A DNA stretch of 64,000 nucleotides from JBEKHT01 sp049516595 (GTDB lineage: Bacteria > Chloroflexota > Anaerolineae > Anaerolineales > RBG-16-64-43), in NCBI GenBank assembly GCA_049516595.1, contig JBEKSY010000001.1, positions 103,269 through 167,268 on the forward strand. Reading direction: 5' to 3'. Positions within the stretch are counted from its first letter, which is position 1; the number at the start of each line of letters is the position of its first letter. A program made the position numbers and the translations under genes. Shown here piece after piece: positions 17,592 through 25,887 of the stretch. The notes beneath the pieces are model-generated. The model was not told where the DNA came from. It made no database searches and worked only from the letters and a program-made list of their open reading frames with translations.

Positions 17592-18378
17592 AACCCACCA
17601 GCTTACCAAGACCTTCGGAGGCCTAGCGGCGGTCGGCCGCCTGGACCTGGTCGTCCCCGAACACCGAATCGCCAGTGTCATCGGTCCAAACGGAGCAGGC
17701 AAGACCACGGTCTTCAACTGCGTCACGGGCTTCTACCCGGTTGATTCGGGGGACATCCTTTTCTACGGCCGCTCAATCCTTGGGCTCGCCCCAGATCAGA
17801 TTACCTATCTGGGCATCGCCCGCACGTTTCAGAACATCCGCCTTTTCGCGAACATGACGGCGATCGAAAACATCCTCGTCGGGGAGCACCCGCGCCTCCG
17901 ATCCATGTGGTTCGAGGCGGTATTCCGGACTCCACGCATGCGCCAAGAAGAACGGGGCGCCGTCGCGGAAGCCAATCGGCTCCTGCTCTTCGTCGGCCTG
18001 GGGGGGATGGGCGACGAATTAGCGCGCAACCTGCCCTACGGGGCCCAACGCCGACTGGAGCTGGCCCGCGCGCTGGCGAGCCAGCCGAGGCTGCTGCTCC
18101 TGGACGAGCCCACCGCGGGAATGAATCCGAATGAGACCAGAGAAATGATGCGCTTTATTCAGCGGCTGCGGGACGAATTGGGGATTACGATCCTTCTGAT
18201 CGAACACGACATGCGGGTGGTCATGGGCATCAGCGAGCAGGTCACGGTCCTCGACTACGGCTTGAAGATCGCCGAAGGGACGACTCTGGAGATCCAGCAC
18301 AACCCTCGGGTCATTGAGGCCTACCTCGGGCGTGGGGCCTCCTCGGGCTTGGGGGAGGCCAACCGGGTCGCCGCCTAG
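17575..18378 (+). CDS. livG: Branched-chain amino acid ABC transporter ATP-binding protein LivG
   Basis: One of the two importer ATPases, 267 residues. I chose the ATG at 17575, giving MTSALETHQLTKTFGG, rather than 17509, whose extra residues copy the livM tail in another frame. The Walker A motif GPNGAGKTT, the family-specific signature PYGAQRRLELARAL and Walker B LLLLDEPTAGMN are intact, as is the switch His in LIEHDM. LivG-type inserts follow Walker A (GFYPVDSGDILFYGRSI), and ARTFQNIRLFANMTAIENILVG is characteristic of the subfamily. Confidence 0.96.
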   Translation: MTSALETHQLTKTFGGLAAVGRLDLVVPEHRIASVIGPNGAGKTTVFNCVTGFYPVDSGDILFYGRSILGLAPDQITYLGIARTFQNIRLFANMTAIENILVGEHPRLRSMWFEAVFRTPRMRQEERGAVAEANRLLLFVGLGGMGDELARNLPYGAQRRLELARALASQPRLLLLDEPTAGMNPNETREMMRFIQRLRDELGITILLIEHDMRVVMGISEQVTVLDYGLKIAEGTTLEIQHNPRVIEAYLGRGASSGLGEANRVAA

Positions 18379-18401
18379 AAACCGCACCAGGATATCCGCT
18401 C

Positions 18402-19115
18402 ATGCCTTTGCTGGAAGTCTCGGACCTGCACTCCTACTACGGAAACATCCACGCGCTCAAGGGAGTTTCCCTGACCGTCGAAAAGGGAGAGATCGTCAGC
18501 CTGATCGGCGGCAACGGAGCCGGAAAGACAACCACCCTGCGGACCATCTGTGGGCTGCTCAAGCCGCGCCAAGGTCTGGTGCGCCTGGAGGGCGAGGATC
18601 TGGCCAGCTATCGAGCTCACCAGGTCGTGCAGAAAGGGGTGGCCATGGTTCCCGAGGGTCGCGGCATTTTCTCGCGTCTCACCGTAGCGGAGAACTTGGA
18701 CCTGGGAGCCTACAGTCGCGACCGCCGGGCCGGGGTCCGCCAGGACTTGGATCGGGTTTTCTCTCTGTTTCCCCGCCTGCAGGAACGGAATCGTCAAGTG
18801 GCTGGAACTCTCTCAGGCGGCGAGCAGCAAATGCTCGCCATCGGTCGGGCTCTGATGGCGCACCCACGCCTGCTGCTCATGGATGAACCTTCCATGGGCC
18901 TCGCTCCCATCCTGGTGGAAAGCATTTTCGAGACCGTCCGCGGCATCAACCGCGAGGGCACGACGATCCTCTTGGTTGAGCAGAACGCGCTTATGGCGCT
19001 TTCCATCGCAACCCGGGGCTATGTGCTGCAGACAGGCACGATCGTGCTGCAGGACACGGCAGAGAACCTGCGGGCTAATGAAATGGTGCGCAAGGCTTAC
19101 CTCGGGGAAAGCTGA
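18402..19115 (+). CDS. livF: Branched-chain amino acid ABC transporter ATP-binding protein LivF
   Basis: Second ATPase of the importer, 237 residues, the normal LivF length. It has the Y-loop region DLHSYYGNIHALKGVSL, Walker A GGNGAGKTT, the LivF-typical GVAMVPEGRGIFSRLTVAENL, the signature LSGGEQQMLAIGRALM, Walker B LLLMDEPSMGL and LVEQNA. It follows livG by 23 bases and completes a five-gene livJHMGF operon. Confidence 0.96.
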   Translation: MPLLEVSDLHSYYGNIHALKGVSLTVEKGEIVSLIGGNGAGKTTTLRTICGLLKPRQGLVRLEGEDLASYRAHQVVQKGVAMVPEGRGIFSRLTVAENLDLGAYSRDRRAGVRQDLDRVFSLFPRLQERNRQVAGTLSGGEQQMLAIGRALMAHPRLLLMDEPSMGLAPILVESIFETVRGINREGTTILLVEQNALMALSIATRGYVLQTGTIVLQDTAENLRANEMVRKAYLGES

Positions 19116-19141
19116 GTCCCCCTCCCCCGCGACGGATCCTC

Positions 19142-20326
19142 ATGGCGATCGAGATCATCACCATCGGCACCGAGCTCCTGCTCGGAGAGATCCTCGACAC
19201 GAATGCCCGGGCCATCGCCCTGGCCCTGCGGGAATCAGGCCTCGATCTGCACTGGATCTCGACGGTGGGCGACAATCCGAGCCGCATCGCGCTGGCATTT
19301 CGGCAGGCCACCTCGCGAGCAGAAGGCGTAATCACGACCGGCGGCCTAGGCCCCACAGTGGACGACCCCACCCGGGAGGCGGCCGCCGAGGCGTTTGGCC
19401 TGCCGCTGGAGTTTCGCCCGGAACTCTGGGAGGCGATCTTCGCGCGCATGTCACGCTGGGGGCGGACCCCCACGGAGAACAACCGCCGCCAAGCTTTCTT
19501 GCCCAAGGGTGCCCTCCCCATTGAGAACCCGGTCGGGACGGCACCCGGCTTCATCGTGGAGACGGCAAGTTCTGCCGTCCTCTCACTTCCGGGGGTTCCG
19601 CGCGAAATGGAGCACATGCTCAAGGCCACCGTGATCCCCTACCTCCGAGAAAAGCTGGGGGCACGCAGCCTGATCCGGTCCACGGTCCTGCACCTGGTAG
19701 GGTTGGGCGAATCTCAAATCGACGAGCGCGTGGCCGACCTGGAGCGACTTTCCAACCCAACCGTGGGTCTGGCTGCGCACAGCGGAATCATCGACGTCAG
19801 AATCACGGCCAAGGGCGACCATCCGGCGCAATTGCAGGCCTCCCTGGCCCAGATGGCCTCTGAAGTACGTAAACGCCTTCCCGAGGCGGTATTCGGAGAA
19901 GACGAGGAAACACTCGAGGAAGTCGTCTTAAGCCGCGTGGCCTTGCGGGCACTGACATTGGCCACGGTGGAATGGGGAACGGGCGGAAAACTGTCGGGAC
20001 GACTTGGGGCAACCTCAGCTCATGGGAGCTACGCCGGGGGACTGACGTTAGGGGGCTCGGCCGCCGGTCTGGCCGAGGTGAGACGCACTGCGGAGGCTTG
20101 GGGACGCGAGCGACAGAGCCCCTGGACCTTGGGCCTTTGCGTGCGGCGCGGTTCTCCAGATTCCGAAGCTCTGATCGTGATTGCGAACCCGGAGGGGGTT
20201 CAGGAGACCTCGCGCATCTTCAGTGGACCGCCCGCGAGCGCAGAACGATGGGGAGTCAATATGGCCCTCTACCTCGTGTGGAAACAGATCCTCTCGGACG
20301 GAATTGCTTCCCAAAAATCCGGCTGA
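19142..20326 (+). CDS. cinA: CinA-family protein (COG1058 domain with degenerate PncC-type amidase domain)
   Basis: Two-domain protein of 394 residues. The N-terminal MoeA/MogA-like COG1058 domain (IITIGTELLLGEILDTNARAIA, TTGGLGPTVDDPTREA, RQAFLPKGA, LPGVPREMEHML) is intact and in characterised CinA hydrolyses ADP-ribose. The C-terminal domain corresponds to nicotinamide-nucleotide amidase, but where active members read AESCTGG this one reads VEWGTGG, so the nucleophilic Ser is absent and the amidase is probably dead. It follows livF by 26 bases and may be read from the liv transcript. The tRNA promoter overlaps its stop codon. Confidence 0.9.
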   Translation: MAIEIITIGTELLLGEILDTNARAIALALRESGLDLHWISTVGDNPSRIALAFRQATSRAEGVITTGGLGPTVDDPTREAAAEAFGLPLEFRPELWEAIFARMSRWGRTPTENNRRQAFLPKGALPIENPVGTAPGFIVETASSAVLSLPGVPREMEHMLKATVIPYLREKLGARSLIRSTVLHLVGLGESQIDERVADLERLSNPTVGLAAHSGIIDVRITAKGDHPAQLQASLAQMASEVRKRLPEAVFGEDEETLEEVVLSRVALRALTLATVEWGTGGKLSGRLGATSAHGSYAGGLTLGGSAAGLAEVRRTAEAWGRERQSPWTLGLCVRRGSPDSEALIVIANPEGVQETSRIFSGPPASAERWGVNMALYLVWKQILSDGIASQKSG

Positions 20327-20332
20327 TATAAT
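20304..20332 (+). promoter_or_regulatory. Promoter of the tRNA-Gly gene
   Basis: TTGCTT (20304-20309) and TATAAT (20327-20332), 17 bases apart, lie 14 bases before the tRNA. The promoter sits inside the 3' end of cinA. Confidence 0.7.
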
Positions 20333-20346
20333 CTCGAGGCATCCGG

Positions 20347-20418
20347 GCGGGTGTGGCCAAGTGGTAAGGCACTTGCTTCCCAAGCAAGGATTCGCGGGTT
20401 CGAATCCCGTCACCCGCT
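20347..20418 (+). tRNA. tRNA-Gly(CCC)
   Basis: A complete cloverleaf folds by hand. The acceptor stem GCGGGTG pairs with CACCCGC (20411-20417), with a discriminator T. The D-arm is GCC/GGC, the anticodon stem CTTGC/GCAAG encloses the loop TTCCCAA with anticodon CCC, and the T-arm loop is TTCGAAT. No CCA is encoded. The gene is followed after about 58 bases by a tyrosine recombinase, the usual arrangement when a tRNA 3' end serves as an integration site. Confidence 0.95.
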
Positions 20419-20476
20419 CTTTCCCCTTGTTTTTGCCTGATTTTCGCGCATGGCGCCGTCGCAAGGAGCGAAAAAC

Positions 20477-21403
20477 ATGCGCGAAACACACTTTATTCCG
20501 GAATTGCAAGAAGCCCCTATTGGCACCCGGACCCCTGCCGATTTGCATACTGCCCTCGAGGACTTCTACCTCTCGCGCCAAGCACAGCGGCGCTCCCCCG
20601 CCACCCTGGAGCACTACCACTACACCGCCGGGGAGTTCGTTTCCTGGCTGGAATCCCGCGGAATCCGCCTTCCCTCAGAACTCCGCCCTTCAGACCCAAG
20701 GGCCTGGCTGGCCGCGGTGTCTGAAAGAGGCGTGAAGGACACGACCCTTCATGCCAAGGCGCGAGGCGCCAAGGCGCTGCTCAGATTCTGGTATTCGGAA
20801 GGGTACTTGCTTTCCCCGATCGACCTGAAGTTGCCGCATCTCGACCAGAAGCAGCTCCCCTCCCTCACCATCGATGAGCTGCGCAGGGTGATCAAGGCCT
20901 GCCTGACCGCCCGCGATCGGGCCCTTGTCCTCCTCCTCGCAGATAGCGGGATTCGCCGGGCAGAAGTGCTTGCTTTGAATTGGGGAGACGTCGATTTCTC
21001 GACCGGGGCGGTGATTGTCCGGCGGGGAAAGGGGGGCAAGGCGAGGGTGGCGGCCGTTGGCGCGACCACCAGGCGTGCCCTGCTCTCATACCGACGCACC
21101 CTTTCCTACATTCAAAGTGATGCACCCGTGTTCGTGACCCCACTCGGCAAAAAGTTGTCCCCCAACGGGATACGATCCATCTTCCCGCGACTGTCAAGGC
21201 GCTCAGGGCTCCTGGTGACCCCGCATATCCTGCGGCGCACCTTCGCGCGACTTTCCCTACGACAGGGCATGGACCTGATCACTCTCCAGAGGCTGATGGG
21301 CCACTCGGACCCGAGCATGACGTCCAGGTATATCCGGCTTGTGACGGAGGACTTGGTTGCGGAACATGCGGATCACGGGCTTGATGCTTGGCTCCGCTCC
21401 TGA
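20477..21403 (+). CDS. Tyrosine recombinase (XerC/XerD-like integrase), island left copy
   Basis: Site-specific recombinase of 308 residues. The ATG at 20477 has AAGGAG upstream; an ATG at 20450 lacks one. The N-terminal core-binding SAM-like domain is about 15-105 and the catalytic domain about 120-305. Catalytic residues visible in order are Arg in SGIRRAEVLALNW, Lys in RGKGGKAR, His-x-x-Arg in TPHILRRTFA, His in LMGHSD and Tyr in TSRYIRL. The tail EDLVAEHADHGLDAWL is nearly the same as in the recombinase at 33119-34009, so the two are paralogues. Its place right after tRNA-Gly suggests that it mobilises the island. Confidence 0.93.
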   Translation: MRETHFIPELQEAPIGTRTPADLHTALEDFYLSRQAQRRSPATLEHYHYTAGEFVSWLESRGIRLPSELRPSDPRAWLAAVSERGVKDTTLHAKARGAKALLRFWYSEGYLLSPIDLKLPHLDQKQLPSLTIDELRRVIKACLTARDRALVLLLADSGIRRAEVLALNWGDVDFSTGAVIVRRGKGGKARVAAVGATTRRALLSYRRTLSYIQSDAPVFVTPLGKKLSPNGIRSIFPRLSRRSGLLVTPHILRRTFARLSLRQGMDLITLQRLMGHSDPSMTSRYIRLVTEDLVAEHADHGLDAWLRS

Positions 21404-22423
21404 TCCGAGGATCGCGCTTCGTTTGGGTGCCAATCCGTCGGCGCGTGCGTCCATGTTATCAGTCGGACGACGGCATCGGGGGCGATTCGTCGAGACGCAC
21501 CTGGTCGGCCCTGGCGCTTTCTAGCGCGTGTCAGGTTGGCAGAGAAGCCAGAGGTGTGGTGGCCGTGGCCAGAGGATCTGCCGGGTGACACGGAAGATCA
21601 CCCTCTGCAGAATTCGAGGCCCGGAAAGTGCTTGAAGAACCGCGAAACACGAGAGCATTGCCGCTGTCCAGTCGCAGCCTTCGAAATTCAATCAATCTCG
21701 GTGCATTAACAGATGCGCCCATCAAGAGGTACCCTTCATACTTACGGATCAACCTCGTTGGGCTCGAGGTTATTGAACAACGGATGGCACCCTCAAACGG
21801 CTGGAAACTCTGTTTGAGGCCCCCTCCCCCGCGTTGAAGCCCATAACCCGGAAGTCGCTGGTTCCCAGGCCCGGGTCGCCAGGACGGGCGAGTCCAGCTC
21901 CCGCTACTGGAAAGCAGAATCGATGCCATTCGAGCCTCGATTCTTTGTTGTCCCTAGGCAATTTCAATCACCACTTGCCAGCCTGATTCAAGCAGAATCT
22001 CTGCCTTGGGAATCCGGGTTGCCTCGTTGGGCATGTATCCTGGGGATCGCTGGTTCCTCTCCTATTCCGTCGGGCTCAGCTTTGATCGACGAACCACGGT
22101 CCGTCGGGTTCGTCACCCTCCGAGTCCGCATCTAGGCGGAACCTAACGTCGCCGGGTTTTCCGATCTCTAGCCGTTGCTCGATTGCAGTCCCCGGTTTCT
22201 TGCGTATACTGAAGGACACCGTCTCGCGAGACGGTTGGCCGCATGGCACGATCCCCCGATGGCCCGAAATCGGATAGGGGCTTATGGGGTTCAAGGCCTA
22301 TGGCCGCCTACGCGGCGGACTCCGTTTCATCCGGTAGTTAGGCTGCGTCGTGTACCCGATCCCGACTTCACTCTGCCACTTGCCAGGCACCACACTCATG
22401 AGCGCAGACCCAAGGGGCCCAAC
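21404..22423. other. Gene-poor stretch at the left end of the island
   Basis: About 1 kb with only short frames in several registers. I see no recognisable gene, no second copy of the tRNA-Gly 3' end and no clear transposon ends. Confidence 0.5.
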
Positions 22424-23527
22424 ATGAAGTTCATAATGAGCGGTCACCAATTCGAAATCTCCACCCTCTCACCAGACATCGACCAAGCATTCATCGACCT
22501 CCACGAAGCGTTCTTCGGTCAGCACCCATACAACTGGGAAACCTTCTCCCGCCTCTCTCTCGAGTTCTTCGATCGTGTCCCAGACGACTCCGCGGCTCAC
22601 AACAAGTACTTTGAGAATTTCACAATCATCTGGCGCAATCAACTAGAAGCTGGACGAGCATCGCAGGCCGAGTCGATTTGGGAAATGGCCACTCAGCCTG
22701 CGCTACAATGGGAGCTTCTCCACCCCGGCAGATTCATCCACAAGGGCACTCCCTTCTACTTCTGGGGTATGACGGCGATATCCAGGGGCGACATCGATAG
22801 GGGTTACCTTCTCATGCATCAGGCCCTTGCCGAGGACATTCGAACAACGAAGCAGGCTGTCCCCAATACCCCCTCCCTCGCCTTCGTATCTCTCAACTAC
22901 TCCAAGGTCGATCAAACCTCCCGCAACTGGCTCGTCCTCCAGGCGCAATTCCTCGACTCACTCCTCCCCCCATACCGAGCAGCTCATGGCAAGTCCCTCA
23001 CCCTCGACGACCTCGCCAAGCGCTTCCTCACTACCCCTCCGTCAACTGAAGCCCTATTCCTCTTTGCATACACTCTTGCAAGGATCCTCCGCCTCGCGGA
23101 TTCCCCTAGTTTCTCTCTGGCAAGTGACTTCGCGGGCCAGCTTGAGCTCAATCTACTGTTCGACGCAGTCCTTGTTCTTGACGCAGCGCTGTTATACAAG
23201 AATCCTGCCTGTCACCAGTTCATTGACCACGCCGCGTTCCTGTCTACCGCAGCCAACGCCTCGCTCACCAAAGACGGACTCAAGGAAGTCAATGGTATGT
23301 TCAACGCAGACTTCGATACCACGCTAGCCTCGGCGCTAGACGGCACCCTGACCTTGTCAAAAGGCCCCGTCCTTTCCCCTCTGGATCTGGCCATTGTCGT
23401 CTCCTATGGCCTGCGCAATCGAGCTGCCCACAATATCTCTTCATCTCCCACCCTATGGAAGCAGTTCAACGCCGTCAGACAGTCCGTCTTCGACTCGCTC
23501 TTCTTGTGTGTCGAAACACTCTACTGA
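22424..23527 (+). CDS. Uncharacterised HEPN-motif protein with TPR-like N-terminal region
   Basis: Protein of 367 residues with no signal or membrane segment. The frame is open from 22175, but the ATG at 22424 follows AAGGGG and starts a sensible protein. Residues about 60-145 look like helical repeats (GTPFYFWGMTAISRGDIDRGYLLMHQA resembles a TPR hairpin). Residues about 205-360 are helical and end with GLRNRAAHN, in which Arg331 and His336 form the R-x4-H motif of HEPN domains, the ribonuclease signature of many toxins and phage-defence effectors. HEPN activity is inferred from this motif and the helical setting only. A Schlafen-like gene follows on the same strand 172 bases on, and the pair may work together. 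Confidence 0.7.
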   Translation: MKFIMSGHQFEISTLSPDIDQAFIDLHEAFFGQHPYNWETFSRLSLEFFDRVPDDSAAHNKYFENFTIIWRNQLEAGRASQAESIWEMATQPALQWELLHPGRFIHKGTPFYFWGMTAISRGDIDRGYLLMHQALAEDIRTTKQAVPNTPSLAFVSLNYSKVDQTSRNWLVLQAQFLDSLLPPYRAAHGKSLTLDDLAKRFLTTPPSTEALFLFAYTLARILRLADSPSFSLASDFAGQLELNLLFDAVLVLDAALLYKNPACHQFIDHAAFLSTAANASLTKDGLKEVNGMFNADFDTTLASALDGTLTLSKGPVLSPLDLAIVVSYGLRNRAAHNISSSPTLWKQFNAVRQSVFDSLFLCVETLY

Positions 23528-23699
23528 AGGCCACCGCCGCAGCCTAACCACCCTCTCGTGCCGACGCGGCTTACGCCGCAGGGGGAACGCACACTTGCCA
23601 GCGGTGTCAGAGATCATAGAATAGAAGCTGTGCCCGCCACGTCGCGTGGTACAGTTCGAGGCCATGAGGCAGCCCGAGGTCGGTGTAAGGGGAAGCGCG

Positions 23700-24650
23700 A
23701 TGGATATGTACAATCGGCATCACCGCATCACTCGGTTGGAGGAGTTGCCGCTCCTCCTGACCCAAGATGAGAGTTCCTCCCTGGAGTTTAAGAGCGAGTG
23801 GTACAAGCTCAAGGGCATAGCTGAGGGCACCAGGCGCGAGAAGGATGAACTGGTCAAGGACATTCTTGCGTTGGCCAATGGCAACGCTGAGTCTGCTGGC
23901 GAGACAGCGTTCATGGTCGTTGGCGCAGAAGATCAACGCGAGCCCGACGGCACTCGCAAGACCAACGACGTGGGCGACTCATTGCCCACGGCGGAACAAA
24001 TCATCAATATCGTCAGTGCTGCCTCAAGTCCGCCCCTTGCCTCTCTTGAGATCCTTCCATTCTCTCAGGGAGACAAGAGATTGTTCGCTGTCGCGATCCC
24101 GCCAAGTCCCCACGTATTCGAAACGACGCGTGAGCTTGTCACGCCCAAGCAGCGGTATTCGAAATACGTCGTTTTCATCCGCCGAGGCAATTCAGTGGAT
24201 GTGGCTTCCGAGCGAGAGAGGCAAGCCATCAGAAGAGTCAAGCAAGTCCTGTTGGCCGAGGCGAGGAATCCACCCTCGATCCTTTTCGGTGCTTCAGTCG
24301 GTGCCACCATTGGCGGAGTGCTCCTGGCCAGAGTTGGTTCTAAGCTCACTGGCAACAAAGAAGGGACAATCGCCGGCGTTCTCGTCGGCCCGATCGTTGG
24401 CGGCCTATTCGGCGCCTTAATCGGTAGCACCTATCAAGCGATCACCGACACCCAAAGCGAATGGCGCCGCGTGCGCCCGGCCAGTCGCCGGCTGGCAATC
24501 GCCGCAAGTGCGCCCATCGCTGTCATTATCTGGTATCTATCAGGCAGGCTGGGGGATGCACTTTCTGCGAAGTTGCAGCCGCCACCCACTGAACCAACTT
24601 CTGAACCAACCCGGGATATAGGCAGCAAAAGAGTCCCAAGAAATAGGTAA
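23700..24650 (+). CDS. Schlafen AlbA_2-domain protein with glycine-zipper membrane domain
   Basis: Protein of 316 residues. The ATG at 23700 is preceded by AAGGGG; an upstream GTG at 23646 is possible. Residues 18-150 match the AlbA_2/Schlafen fold: E24-S-S-S-L-E29-F-K31 is the ExxxxExK nuclease motif of Schlafen proteins, followed by VKDILALANG (Asp54) and FMVVGAED. The C-terminal third is membrane-like: two Gly-rich helices (about 193-212 and 224-242, many G-x3-G) form a glycine-zipper hairpin, and a third helix lies at about 265-283. So a possible RNase domain is tied to a membrane or pore-forming module. The last codons abut what looks like an IS end, so the natural C-terminus may be altered. 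Not a known named system as far as I recognise. Confidence 0.75.
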   Translation: MDMYNRHHRITRLEELPLLLTQDESSSLEFKSEWYKLKGIAEGTRREKDELVKDILALANGNAESAGETAFMVVGAEDQREPDGTRKTNDVGDSLPTAEQIINIVSAASSPPLASLEILPFSQGDKRLFAVAIPPSPHVFETTRELVTPKQRYSKYVVFIRRGNSVDVASERERQAIRRVKQVLLAEARNPPSILFGASVGATIGGVLLARVGSKLTGNKEGTIAGVLVGPIVGGLFGALIGSTYQAITDTQSEWRRVRPASRRLAIAASAPIAVIIWYLSGRLGDALSAKLQPPPTEPTSEPTRDIGSKRVPRNR

Positions 24651-24941
24651 CACCTGTTCTCGGAACGTGGGTGACACTTCACTCGGGGAGGGAGGCCGCC
24701 CATGCCCCGGAAATGTGTGACCGTGAGTGAACAGAGAGATCGCTTCCTCGTGGATTTCCAGCTCACCTCTCACTCCCTCGCCACGCTGGCAAGAAGTTTC
24801 TCCATCTCCCCAGAGATAGCCCACAAGAAGGCTGATCGCTTCCTCCCGAAGCGCGGGGACACGCCGAAAGGTGCATCGCCGACAGTGGTAGTCTTCAGCT
24901 GGAGAAGAGGAATATGCCGTCACCGATTCAATAACCCTTGA
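24651..24941 (+). pseudogene. Remnant of an IS481-like transposase and its left end
   Basis: The frame 24702-24941 starts MPRKCVTVSEQRDRFLVDFQ and continues with LARSFSISPEIAHKKADRF, the N-terminal helix-turn-helix of IS481-family transposases. After about 48 codons the resemblance stops and the DDE domain is missing. The 50 bases upstream (TAACACC, GGGTGACACTTC) look like the terminal region of such an element, starting right at the stop codon of the preceding gene. Full-length transposases of this group are about 300-400 residues. Confidence 0.65.
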
Positions 24942-25216
24942 CGTCTGAGGCCAACACCGGTAGACTCCCGTTCAAATCGCCTCGTGGAATCCGACGGGCG
25001 TACTTGAACCTCGATCCAAAGGGTGGGTTGTCGAGACAACGGAACCGCTGTAAGGCCCCGGTCGCTCGAGACAGTCTCATACCCATGTATTGCACTGTCA
25101 AGAGGCAAGAAGGGAATTAGAGGAAAGGGATCAGAGGAATAGCTCTCCCTACCCCCGACCGGTGGTCGGGGTTTTTCGATGTTCGAGCCGAGTCGCCTGT
25201 CTAGCGTGATACACGA
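24942..25216. other. Spacer with no supported gene
   Basis: About 275 bases between the IS remnant and the truncated hsdM. Apart from the terminator listed separately I see nothing coding here. Confidence 0.5.
25153..25176 (+). terminator. Intrinsic terminator (plus strand)
   Basis: An 8-bp perfect stem CCCCGACC/GGTCGGGG with a 3-base loop is followed by TTTTT. It would stop transcription coming from the Schlafen-like gene side before it runs into the antisense of hsdM. Confidence 0.8.
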
Positions 25217-25230
25217 TCAGTCGACTGACA

Positions 25231-25878
25231 TCAGCTCGGGCCGAAGTGCCAAGATCTCCTCCGGTGAGGCCAGTGGGCACAGGCAGGGTCGTAGATGGTC
25301 TCGCCCTCTTTGGGATCGAGTATGTCCACCATCAACCGGACGATGCTGCGCGGGGTGTAGAACTCTCCGGCCTTCTTGCGTCTGGTAACGTCCGCGAATC
25401 GCCCAATCAAATACTCGTACGCGTCGCCAAGGATGTCCGACCCCACAACGGAGTTGCCGAGCGAGACTGACGAAAGCCCCTCGATGAGGTCCTTGAGGGT
25501 CTCATCCGAGAGAACTTCACGGTTACCCCAATCGGCGGCCCCAAAGACGCGGTAGAGGGTGTCCGGATTGGACCGTTCGATCTCCCGCATGGCGCGCGCG
25601 AGTGCCGCTCCCACGTTGGCGGGTGTCTCCCGAACATCCCGCCAGTGGCAGCCTTGGGGGACCTCAAACCGATGGACTTCTGGGTAGTCAACGGGGTCCG
25701 TCTCCCCATAGACCTCCTGTGCTTCGGACAGCTCCTCGTCCCAGACATCGCAGATCCGCTTGAAGAACAGCAGTGGGAGGATGTATGCCTTCCAGTCGGT
25801 GCGATCCACCGCGCTACCACGCAGGATCTCGGCGCAATTCCACAGATGGGACTTCAACTCTTGGAGCGTCAGAGACAT
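25231..25878 (-). pseudogene. hsdM: Truncated type I restriction-modification methyltransferase subunit HsdM
   Basis: The 215-residue frame carries the HsdM N-terminal helical domain (ELKSHLWNCAEILRGSAVD, YILPLLFFKRICDVWDEE) and the start of the methylase domain (KKAGEFYTPRSIVRLMVDIL). It breaks inside SAM motif I, where IYDPAC should continue into GTGG. HsdM is normally about 500 residues, and the NPPF catalytic motif, hsdS and hsdR are all missing. After the break a different frame encodes ASPEEILALRPELMSVD and a stop at 25217-25219, so an internal deletion probably joined the head of hsdM to another tail out of frame. It starts 9 bases after the winged-helix gene in the same direction. Confidence 0.85.
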
Positions 25879-25887
25879 AGCCCTCCC

